Shown: positions 1-6,030 of the stretch, piece after piece
Layout of the letters: each line of letters starts with the position of its first letter
How positions within the stretch are numbered: the first letter of the stretch is position 1
Assembly (NCBI GenBank): GCA_946187035.1
Contig: CAMHPQ010000006.1
Coordinates: forward strand, 1-41,664
Source of the DNA: an uncultured Clostridia bacterium
GTDB lineage: Bacteria; Bacillota; Clostridia; Oscillospirales; Oscillospiraceae
Reading direction: 5' to 3'
DNA length: 41,664 nt
Translations under genes and position numbers: made by a program
The notes under the pieces: model-generated
What the model was told of the DNA's origin: nothing
Databases searched by the model: none
Seen by the model: only the letters and a program-made list of their open reading frames with translations

Positions 1-2
1 AC

Positions 3-1070
3 GGCGAGACGCGCGAGCGCCTGATCGCCCAGATGGAGCAGATGTTTGACGCCGCTGAAGATGAACAGGCGCTGATCGAACAGATCGGCAGCCCTACGAA
101 AGTGGCCGTCGCCCTGATCCGGTTTGCGGATACGAAGAAGGCAGAGGCCGCTGCGCCGGCCCCCGAAGCACCTGCGGAGCCGGAACCCGTTCAGGAGCCC
201 GTGGCCGAAGCGGAAGAGCCCGAGGAGCTTCCCCTCCCCGAGGCCGAAGCCGAGACGCCGCTGCCTGAGGCGGAATTTGATGATGACGACGTGATGCCCG
301 AGTCCGCTTACGACGAGGAGCTGCCCGAAGTCGAGGAAGTCGCGGTCGAGGAGCCCGCAGCGGAGGAAGTCGAGGCGGAGGCCGAGGCGTTCATTGACGA
401 GACGCCCCCCGCGTCGGACGAGCTGTTGGCCGAAATCGAGAGCGCCGTCCTGCAGGAGACCGGCGAGGCCGTCCCTGCTGAGGAGGCCGACGCCATTGAG
501 GCCGCCTTCGAGACCGCATTTACCGAGCCGGAGCCCGTGGAGGAGATTCCCGTGGAAGCCGAGTCCGCCGAGGCCGAGGCGTTCCAGGCGGAGGCGGAGG
601 CAGAGGCCGCCAACGTGCCGGATCTGGCCGAGGCGCTGCGCCGGGCGGAAGAGAGCGACGGCGAGCCCACCTTCGATCCCGGCGAGGCAACGGCAGAGCC
701 GGAGAGCGTCGATGAGCCCGAGGTGGAGACCCGGGTCATCGGCTGGCGCGTGTTCCTGTATCTGCTGATTCCCGGCATCGCGATCGGTCTTCCGATCTTC
801 CTGGCATTGTTTGCAATCAGCCTGGTGCTGCTGGCAGTCGGCGTAGCCGCGGTTGCGGCTGCAGTCGGCGTGATCAGCTCCGCATTCGTTGGCTTCACCG
901 TGGTGGCTGACCTGCTGCTGGTGCTCGGCGCCGGTCTGTCAGTCTTCGCCATCGCGCTGGTGATTTTGTGGTTCGCCATCTGGTTCCTGATCGCAGTCAC
1001 CTTCGGGTGGGTGCGTCTGATCACCCGCGGCGGCGTGCGCTTCACCCGGAAGGAGGTGGCCGTCGAATGA
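3..1070 (+). CDS. DUF1700/HAAS-like membrane protein (5' partial)
   Basis: The reading frame is open to the left edge of the window, so the true start lies outside it. The first ~40 visible residues (acidic helices followed by the motif IEQIGSPTKVAVALI) resemble the end of a HAAS/DUF1700 helical domain, which is usually cytoplasmic and often sits in membrane proteins next to PadR-type regulators. A ~180-residue low-complexity stretch rich in Glu, Ala and Pro follows, then about 105 C-terminal residues with three to four hydrophobic segments separated by short loops and a basic tail (RLITRGGVRFTRKE). The stop overlaps the start of the next gene (ATGA), so the two are probably co-translated. 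The family assignment rests on the GSP-containing motif and overall architecture; function is unknown. The long acidic linker is atypical. Confidence 0.6.
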   Translation, partial: GETRERLIAQMEQMFDAAEDEQALIEQIGSPTKVAVALIRFADTKKAEAAAPAPEAPAEPEPVQEPVAEAEEPEELPLPEAEAETPLPEAEFDDDDVMPESAYDEELPEVEEVAVEEPAAEEVEAEAEAFIDETPPASDELLAEIESAVLQETGEAVPAEEADAIEAAFETAFTEPEPVEEIPVEAESAEAEAFQAEAEAEAANVPDLAEALRRAEESDGEPTFDPGEATAEPESVDEPEVETRVIGWRVFLYLLIPGIAIGLPIFLALFAISLVLLAVGVAAVAAAVGVISSAFVGFTVVADLLLVLGAGLSVFAIALVILWFAIWFLIAVTFGWVRLITRGGVRFTRKEVAVE

Positions 1071-1420
1071 GAAAGGCATGGAAGGTCATTCTGTATATCG
1101 CCCTGGCGATCCTGATCATCGGCGAGCTGATCCTCGGTGTGGGCCTGCTCATGGGCGGCAGCCCCGAGCGGGTTTGGGACACGCTCTACGAGCACTATGA
1201 CGGCGACGCCCTGGTGGAGACCTGGAACACCCAGATTCAGCCCCAGCTGGAGCCCATTGCCGAGCAGTTTGGTCTGCAGGTTCCAACCGTTGAGATCCTG
1301 AGCGATGAGACGCCGGAACCCACTGCCACCCCGGCTCCCACCGCAACGCCGAAGCCCACGGCCACGCCCGCTCCCTCTGCGGAGCCCAGCGCCGCGCCCA
1401 CCGCAACAGCAAATCCCTAA
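1067..1420 (+). CDS. Small membrane-anchored protein with Pro/Thr-rich tail
   Basis: This 117-residue protein starts at the ATG that overlaps the upstream stop codon (ATGA). A basic N-terminus (MRKAWK) precedes one strong hydrophobic segment (residues ~7-30), consistent with a signal anchor. A short soluble region follows, then a C-terminal ~35-residue tail of repeated PTATPAPTATPKPT-type units, a typical exported linker. No catalytic motif or known family is recognised. Operonic overlap with the upstream DUF1700-like protein suggests a joint envelope role; this is inference. An intrinsic terminator directly follows. Confidence 0.7.
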   Translation: MRKAWKVILYIALAILIIGELILGVGLLMGGSPERVWDTLYEHYDGDALVETWNTQIQPQLEPIAEQFGLQVPTVEILSDETPEPTATPAPTATPKPTATPAPSAEPSAAPTATANP

Positions 1421-1427
1421 AAGCATC

Positions 1428-1461
1428 AAAAAACCTTCTCAGATTTCTGAGAAGGTTTTTT
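1428..1461. terminator. Bidirectional intrinsic terminator
   Basis: A perfect stem (AACCTTCTCA/TGAGAAGGTT type) is flanked by an A-run on the left and a T-run on the right. It sits between the convergent small membrane protein gene (+) and rsmA (-) and can serve both. Confidence 0.9.
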
Positions 1462-1462
1462 C

Positions 1463-2311
1463 TTATGTGAGCTGATCGGAGACGGCGGCAAACTGTTCGA
1501 TGCTCAGCGCCTCGCCGCGGATTCGTTCCTCGAAGCCGCAGGCCGCAATGGCCGCTGCCGCCTGCTCCTTGGTTACGTCGTTGAGACCGGCGGAGAGGGC
1601 GTTCACCAGGGTCTTGCGCCGTTGATTGAAGGCCGCCCGCACCACCTGGAAGAAGCGTTTTTCGCTGTTCACAGATACCGGCGGCGTCTGGCGCACCTTC
1701 AGATGCACCACGCTGCTGGTGACCTTCGGCGCCGGCTGGAAGCAGCCCGGGGATACGTCAAAGAGGATCTCCGGCTCGGAATGCCACTGGGTGAAAACCG
1801 TGAAGGCGCCGTAGTCCGCTGTTCCCGGCCTTGCGCAGAGGCGATGGGCCACCTCCCGCTGCACCATCACAGTTACGGTATCAAAGCACCCGGCCTCCAG
1901 AAAGGCAGTCAAAAGCGGGCTTGTGACGTTATAAGGCAGGTTCGCGCAGACCGCGGGGCGCAGACCGGGGAAGGTCTCTCTGACCAGCTCCGGCAGGTTC
2001 TGCTTCAACACGTCCCCGAAGAGCACCTCGATGTTCTCGCAGCCTGCCAGGGTCTCAGCCAGCACCGGCTTCAGCCTTTCGTCCAGCTCCACCGCCAGCA
2101 CCTTCCCTGCCCTTTGGGACAGCTCTCTGGTGAGGCAGCCCACCCCGGGGCCCACCTCCAGCACACCGGTCTTATCGTCCACGCCGGATTCCTCGGCGAT
2201 CCGCTCCGGCACCCAGGCGGCAATCAGAAAATTCTGCCCCATGGCCTTGGAAAAGTGAAACCCGTGGCGGGTCAAAAGCGTCTTTAATTCGGAGGGATTG
2301 GTGAGTTCCAT
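1463..2311 (-). CDS. rsmA: 16S rRNA dimethyladenosine transferase RsmA (KsgA)
   Basis: RsmA uses S-adenosylmethionine to dimethylate two adjacent adenosines in helix 45 of 16S rRNA, a late step of 30S maturation. The 282-residue product begins MELTNPSELKTLL. Visible hallmarks are the N-terminal KAMGQNFL element, the SAM-binding motif VLEVGPGVGCLTREL, the acidic VELDERL strand, and the catalytic NLPYNVTSPLL motif. The C-terminal helical domain includes FNQRRKTLVNAL. The start at 2311 is chosen because AAAGGAG lies 5-6 bases upstream; an in-frame start further upstream lacks such a site. It converges on the preceding operon across a shared terminator and diverges from the peptidase gene. Confidence 0.97.
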   Translation of the reverse strand: MELTNPSELKTLLTRHGFHFSKAMGQNFLIAAWVPERIAEESGVDDKTGVLEVGPGVGCLTRELSQRAGKVLAVELDERLKPVLAETLAGCENIEVLFGDVLKQNLPELVRETFPGLRPAVCANLPYNVTSPLLTAFLEAGCFDTVTVMVQREVAHRLCARPGTADYGAFTVFTQWHSEPEILFDVSPGCFQPAPKVTSSVVHLKVRQTPPVSVNSEKRFFQVVRAAFNQRRKTLVNALSAGLNDVTKEQAAAAIAACGFEERIRGEALSIEQFAAVSDQLT

Positions 2312-2335
2312 AAAAACTCCTTTCCGAAAATCAGG

Positions 2336-2364
2336 ATGACACACGCGTCAGCCTGTGGTATGAT
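2336..2364 (+). promoter_or_regulatory. Putative SigA promoter of the VanX-like gene
   Basis: ATGACA and TATGAT are separated by 17 bases. Predicted transcription would start near 2371, giving a very short leader that still contains the ribosome binding site of the gene at 2383. Confidence 0.5.
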
Positions 2365-2382
2365 CGTAACGAGGTGGAGAAG

Positions 2383-3090
2383 ATGAAGAAAATCCTGCCG
2401 GCAGCCCTGGCGCTGCTGCTGTTGCTCTCCGGCTGCGGAAGAACCAGGCCGCCTGCACCAACACAGGAACCCCGGACGGTGCAGCTGGCTGCGGCCACGC
2501 CCAGCCCGACGCCTGCGCCGACACCCACGCCCACGCCGACGCCGGAGCCCACACCGGAGCCCGCCGACGACGCCATGGTCTACGTGAAGGACGTGGACCC
2601 CACCATTCGGGCGGAGCTGCTCTACGCCACCAGTCAGAACTGCTCCGGCGCGCCGATCTATGATTTCACGGAGCCGCAGCTGCGCTACGGGACGGCGAAA
2701 AAGCTCTCGGCTGCCCAGGCGATTCTGCGGGAGCAGGGCTACAGCATCCTGATCTGGGACGCCTGGCGTCCGCCCTGGGCGCAGTTCGTCCTCTGGGAGC
2801 GGTGCCCGGACGTCACCTATGTGGCAAACCCCTACACCGGCTACTCCAACCACAGCCGCGGCTGCACCGTGGACATCAGTCTCACGGATCTGGACGGCAA
2901 CCCGGTGGAGATGCCCTCCGGCTTTGACGAGTTCACCGCCCTGGCGGACCGGGACTATTCCGACGTCTCCGCTGTAGCCGCTGAGCACGCCCAGCTGCTG
3001 GAGGACGCCATGGTCGCCGCCGGATTCAGCGGGTACATCGGCGAGTGGTGGCACTATGACGACACGGTGAGATATCCCGTGGCGGAGTAA
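2383..3090 (+). CDS. VanX/DdpX-like D-Ala-D-Ala dipeptidase family lipoprotein
   Basis: The predicted 235-residue protein has a lipoprotein signal peptide with lipobox LSGC (Cys18), a Pro/Thr-rich linker (~residues 36-64) and an M15D-type metallopeptidase domain. Zinc and catalytic signatures are visible: SNHSRGCTVDIS (the SxHxxGxxxD motif) and the C-terminal EWWHYDD (ExxWH motif), preceded by IWDAWRPP, which matches the family's conserved DxxRP. Members cleave D-alanyl-D-alanine; here the lipid anchor places the enzyme outside the membrane, suggesting peptidoglycan dipeptide turnover rather than cytoplasmic VanX resistance. No vanH, vanA or vanRS neighbour is present. The ATG at 2383 is preferred over an in-frame GTG at 2374 because GAGGTGGAG precedes it and the predicted leader begins near 2371. 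Substrate preference is inferred. Confidence 0.85.
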   Translation: MKKILPAALALLLLLSGCGRTRPPAPTQEPRTVQLAAATPSPTPAPTPTPTPTPEPTPEPADDAMVYVKDVDPTIRAELLYATSQNCSGAPIYDFTEPQLRYGTAKKLSAAQAILREQGYSILIWDAWRPPWAQFVLWERCPDVTYVANPYTGYSNHSRGCTVDISLTDLDGNPVEMPSGFDEFTALADRDYSDVSAVAAEHAQLLEDAMVAAGFSGYIGEWWHYDDTVRYPVAE

Positions 3091-3100
3091 ATCATGTAAG

Positions 3101-3288
3101 GCCTCGCAGAGTTTCGCGGCTCGGATGCCGCGAAAGAGAATTTGATCATTTTGCCCCCGGAACTTGTTTCGGGGTGCAAAATACCGCTCGCGGAGAAAGA
3201 AGTTTTTCTTTCGCAAGTCATACTTGCGCCAAAAACTTCTTTCGCAGCGGGATTCCCTCGATTGAAATGCCAAAGCATTTCAATCGAA
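3101..3288. repeat. Repeat family A, copy 1 (188 bp, four hairpins)
   Basis: This copy is identical base for base to 5071-5258 and in the same orientation. It contains four inverted repeats: 3112-3135 (9-bp stem TTTCGCGGC), about 3148-3182 (ATTTTGC/GCAAAAT enclosing CCCCG/CGGGG), 3195-3243 (GAAAGAAGTTTTT pairing with AAAAACTTCTTTC around a CGCAAGT stem) and 3258-3287 (13-bp stem TCGATTGAAATGC, 4-base loop). No plausible coding region fits it. It fills the space between the convergent peptidase gene and trmD, and its last nine bases encode the final Phe-Asp-stop of the TrmD fusion. There is no terminal duplication or transposase that would show how it moves. Confidence 0.95.
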
Positions 3289-4560
3289 GATCAGCTCGAA
3301 GGCCTGTCTGCGGTTGTCATGGCCGGGCTCGCTGTTGATCAGGATGTTCCCGGCGAAGCGGCAGCCTTTGCGTTCCAGCAGGGCGCGCATAGCTTTATTC
3401 TTGCGGTGCGTATCCGTCCGAAGAGCGGAGGCACCGCGTTTTTTTGCCTCCGAAACGGCGAAGTCGATCACTTCCGAGGCCACAGAGGTGCCGCGAAAAT
3501 CGCTCTTGACGGCGGCCCGGTGCAGGACGCAGTAGTCCTCCCCGCTGTGCCACTTGCCGTCGGTGATCTGGTCGTAGCCCGGCTCCGGGCCCATGGTGAT
3601 GACGAAAAAGGCCGCGATCTCACTCTTGTGGGAGATCACATAGCAGTTGCCGTTTTCCATGTCCCGCTGAAAGACCGCTTCGGTGGGATAGTCCCCCTGC
3701 CACTGGTCCACGCGGTACTTTTTCAGGCTGTTTTTCGCCTGGCGCACGATCTCCATGATGGCGGGAAGATCTTTTTCCTCCGCCGGACGGCACTCCAGCG
3801 GATCCGTGAGCTTCCGGCGCTTTTTGTCCTTTTCAATCTCCTGCACCAGCTTTTGATCAGCGTCGCTGAGAGAGAGCTTTTCAAACATGTCCGGGCGCTT
3901 TTGCATGGTGCGCTCCAGACTCTTTTTCCGTCTCCAGTGCTCGATCTCGGCGTGGTTGCCGCCCAGCAGAACCTCGGGCACGCTGCGGCCCTCCCAGGTC
4001 TCCGGTCTGGTGTACTGGGGGTACTCCAGCAGCCCGTCCCAGTGGCTCTCGCCGGTGTAGCACTGCTCGTCAGACAGAACCCCCGGCACCATGCGGCAGA
4101 CACAGTCTGCCACCGCCATGGCCGCGATCTCGCCGCCGGTGAGGACGAAGTCGCCGAGGCTGATCTCCTCGTCCACGCAGGCTTCGATGAACCGCTCGTC
4201 CACGCCCTCATAGTGGCCGCAGACCAGCACCAGATGGTCGTAATCCGCCTTCAGCTGCCGGGCCTTCGCCTGATTGAAGGGCTGCCCCTGGGGGGACATG
4301 TAAATGACTCTTGTCCGCAGCCCCTCGGCGTCGGAGAGGGCATGATCCAGACAGCTTTTCAGAGGCTGGGCGTTCATGACCTGGCCCCAGCCGCCGCCGT
4401 AGGGATAGTCGTCCACCTGCTTCTGCTTGTTCTCGGTGTAGTCCCGGATCTGGTGGCAGCGGATGTCCAGAATTCCCTTCGCCGCCGCGCGGCCCAGGAT
4501 GCTTTCCCCCAACACGCCCTGAATGGATTCGGGAAACAGCGTCAGAATGTCGATGCGCAT
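3280..4560 (-). CDS. trmD: tRNA (guanine37-N1)-methyltransferase TrmD fused to a GNAT domain
   Basis: The N-terminal ~240 residues are TrmD, which methylates G37 of tRNAs with SAM through a trefoil-knot fold and prevents +1 frameshifting. Visible hallmarks are MRIDILTLFPE, YGGGWGQVMNAQP, YMSPQGQPF, CGHYEGVDER, EEISLGDFVLTGGE and DGLLEYPQYTRPETWEG. Usual TrmD length is about 230-250 residues; this protein has 426. Residues ~258-426 look like a GNAT N-acetyltransferase (ECRPAEEKDLPAIMEIV at the start, VLHRAAVKSDFRGTSVASE as the acetyl-CoA binding strand-loop, KAMRALLERKGCRFAG near the end). The start is 3 bases after the rimM stop, so translation is coupled. The last codons (Phe-Asp-stop) lie inside repeat A copy 1, so the native C-terminus may have been replaced. 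The GNAT substrate is unknown. Confidence 0.93.
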   Translation of the reverse strand: MRIDILTLFPESIQGVLGESILGRAAAKGILDIRCHQIRDYTENKQKQVDDYPYGGGWGQVMNAQPLKSCLDHALSDAEGLRTRVIYMSPQGQPFNQAKARQLKADYDHLVLVCGHYEGVDERFIEACVDEEISLGDFVLTGGEIAAMAVADCVCRMVPGVLSDEQCYTGESHWDGLLEYPQYTRPETWEGRSVPEVLLGGNHAEIEHWRRKKSLERTMQKRPDMFEKLSLSDADQKLVQEIEKDKKRRKLTDPLECRPAEEKDLPAIMEIVRQAKNSLKKYRVDQWQGDYPTEAVFQRDMENGNCYVISHKSEIAAFFVITMGPEPGYDQITDGKWHSGEDYCVLHRAAVKSDFRGTSVASEVIDFAVSEAKKRGASALRTDTHRKNKAMRALLERKGCRFAGNILINSEPGHDNRRQAFELIFD

Positions 4561-4563
4561 GGC

Positions 4564-5046
4564 TTACATCCCCTCGATCAAGTGTACGGTGATGCCCGTA
4601 TCCGGGTCGATGTTCAGAATAAACTCCGGCACGTCGGGGATCAGGATCTCCCGCTCGCCTTTCACCACATAGACCTGCCCCTGGGGCAGATCCAGCACCT
4701 CAGAGAGCTGGCCCAGTTCGGCGCCCTCGTCGGATTTCACGGGAAGACCGATGAGATCCTGGACGAAGTAGCGCCCCGCCGGCAGCTTTGCGTCGGCCCG
4801 GTCGATGGAGACCACGCGGTTTTTCAGGGCCATGGCGGCGTTTACGTCCTCCACGCCCTCCAAAGCGGCGATCAGCTGGCTCTTGTGCACCCGGCTGCGC
4901 AGCACCTTGTAGGCCGTGCCGTCAATATAAAACGTACGGAACCGCCGGAGAAAATCCGCGCTGTCCGCCCACGGCACGATGCGCACTTCTCCGCGCACCC
5001 CGTGGGTGTTCACGATCTTCCCGGCTTCCAGATACGGATTGGTCAT
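4564..5046 (-). CDS. rimM: Ribosome maturation factor RimM
   Basis: RimM binds S19 and helps assemble the 30S head. The 160-residue product shows the N-terminal RimM barrel (LEAGKIVNTHGVRGEVRI, then FYIDGTAYKVLR) and the C-terminal PRC-barrel part (YFVQDLIGLPV, GQVYVVKGEREILIPDVPEFI). AAGGAG lies 8 bases before the start ATG. It sits between khpA and trmD as in most Firmicutes. A terminator and repeat A copy 2 separate it from khpA, so it may be expressed at a lower level than rpsP. Confidence 0.97.
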   Translation of the reverse strand: MTNPYLEAGKIVNTHGVRGEVRIVPWADSADFLRRFRTFYIDGTAYKVLRSRVHKSQLIAALEGVEDVNAAMALKNRVVSIDRADAKLPAGRYFVQDLIGLPVKSDEGAELGQLSEVLDLPQGQVYVVKGEREILIPDVPEFILNIDPDTGITVHLIEGM

Positions 5047-5070
5047 AGTATAATCTCCTTACAGGCTGAC

Positions 5071-5258
5071 GCCTCGCAGAGTTTCGCGGCTCGGATGCCG
5101 CGAAAGAGAATTTGATCATTTTGCCCCCGGAACTTGTTTCGGGGTGCAAAATACCGCTCGCGGAGAAAGAAGTTTTTCTTTCGCAAGTCATACTTGCGCC
5201 AAAAACTTCTTTCGCAGCGGGATTCCCTCGATTGAAATGCCAAAGCATTTCAATCGAA
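5071..5258. repeat. Repeat family A, copy 2 (188 bp, four hairpins)
   Basis: This copy is a perfect match to 3101-3288 over all 188 bases; identity stops sharply at both ends. It carries the same four hairpins (for example 5228-5257, 13-bp stem with 4-base loop). It occupies the khpA-rimM intergenic space, between the khpA terminator and the rimM ribosome binding site, so any readthrough transcript of the operon would carry it as structured RNA. I see no SigA-like promoter inside it in the minus direction. Confidence 0.95.
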
Positions 5259-5287
5259 AGAAAAGCGCTGTCCTGGACAGCGCTTTT
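5257..5287 (-). terminator. Intrinsic terminator after khpA
   Basis: A 13-bp perfect stem (AAAAGCGCTGTCC/GGACAGCGCTTTT, single-base loop) is followed on the minus strand by TTTTCTTTC. It lies about 10 bases after the khpA stop, inside what is normally a continuous rpsP-khpA-rimM-trmD operon. Confidence 0.88.
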
Positions 5288-5296
5288 CGTTTCGTG

Positions 5297-5527
5297 TCAG
5301 TCGAGGACCTCGACCGAGACCTTTTTGCCTTGCTTCTGGGCGACGGCCTTCATCAGGATCCGGATCTGCTTGACGATCCGACCCTGACGGCCGATGACCT
5401 TGCCCATATCGCCGTCGGCAACGCGCACTTCAAAGACGGTTTCCCCGTCGGCCTCGCGCTCGGTCACAGAGACCTCGTCGGGATGATCCACGAGGTTCTG
5501 CACGATATAGGTCAGAAGTTCTTTCAT
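5297..5527 (-). CDS. khpA: KH-domain RNA-binding protein KhpA
   Basis: This 76-residue protein consists of a single type II KH domain with the RNA-binding GxxG loop visible as VIGRQGRIVKQIR. KhpA (with KhpB) binds RNAs and affects cell elongation and division in Firmicutes. The position between rpsP and rimM is the conserved one. The start ATG lies 25 bases after the rpsP stop, so co-transcription from rpsP is likely. A strong terminator follows. Confidence 0.95.
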   Translation of the reverse strand: MKELLTYIVQNLVDHPDEVSVTEREADGETVFEVRVADGDMGKVIGRQGRIVKQIRILMKAVAQKQGKKVSVEVLD

Positions 5528-5551
5528 GTTGCGTCGTTACTCCTTAGCACA

Positions 5552-5800
5552 TTACGCCTCAGCCTTGGCGGCAGCCTTCTTCAGCAGGCCGCGGACGGTA
5601 TCGGTCGGCTGAGCGCCGTTGTCGATCCAGTACTGAGCACGCTCGGTGTCCACCTTGATCTGCTCGTCCTTTGCCAGCGGATCATAGTAGCCGATTTCCT
5701 CGATGCATCTGCCATCGCGGGGAGAACGGGAGTCGGCAACGACGATGCGATAGAAGGGATTCTTCTTCGCGCCCATTCTGCGAAGTCTGATCTTAACCAT
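5552..5800 (-). CDS. rpsP: 30S ribosomal protein bS16
   Basis: The 82-residue protein begins [31 protein letters not shown], the bS16 signature, and has normal length. GGAGGTGA lies 6 bases before the ATG, one of the strongest ribosome binding sites in the window. It is preceded by repeat B copy 1 and 65 bases of leader with no clear promoter, so it may be transcribed from the ylxM-ffh promoter. Confidence 0.98.
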   Translation of the reverse strand: MVKIRLRRMGAKKNPFYRIVVADSRSPRDGRCIEEIGYYDPLAKDEQIKVDTERAQYWIDNGAQPTDTVRGLLKKAAAKAEA

Positions 5801-5864
5801 TTATTTCACCTCCATAAGTAATCTCTTTATATTCCCACACCCCAAAAGGTGAAGAAAGCAATCA

Positions 5865-6027
5865 GGGAAACGTTGGATGAATCGAAATGCGCAGATTGCT
5901 GAGCAGATTTTTCGACTGACAAAATCGAGAAATCGAAGGAATACTTTGTGTATTTCGAGATTTTAAGATGAAGTCAGGCGGGAAATATGCCAGCAAGATG
6001 TGTGCGGCGATTCGTTCAGCGTTATCC
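5865..6027. repeat. Repeat family B, copy 1 (163-bp long palindrome)
   Basis: Ends read GGGAAACGTTGGATGAATCG and, on the opposite strand, GGATAACGCTGAACGAATCG, forming imperfect 20-base terminal inverted repeats. The interior continues as a long imperfect hairpin up to the apex GGAATACTTTGTGTATTTC. It aligns with 20144-20306 and 37472-37634 without gaps. In the direction of transcription it begins 3 bases after the ffh stop and ends 64 bases before rpsP. No target duplication is apparent. Confidence 0.9.
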
Positions 6028-6030
6028 AAA

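Noticed and set aside
3101..3288. Repeat A as the rho-independent terminator of trmD and the peptidase gene
   Set aside because: Its stems are strong, but none is followed by a clear T-run in either direction, so a classical terminator call is not supported.
3142..5115. A 657-codon open frame on the plus strand opposite trmD and rimM
   Set aside because: It is antisense to two well-recognised genes, runs through repeat A and has no recognisable domain. High GC keeps such frames open.
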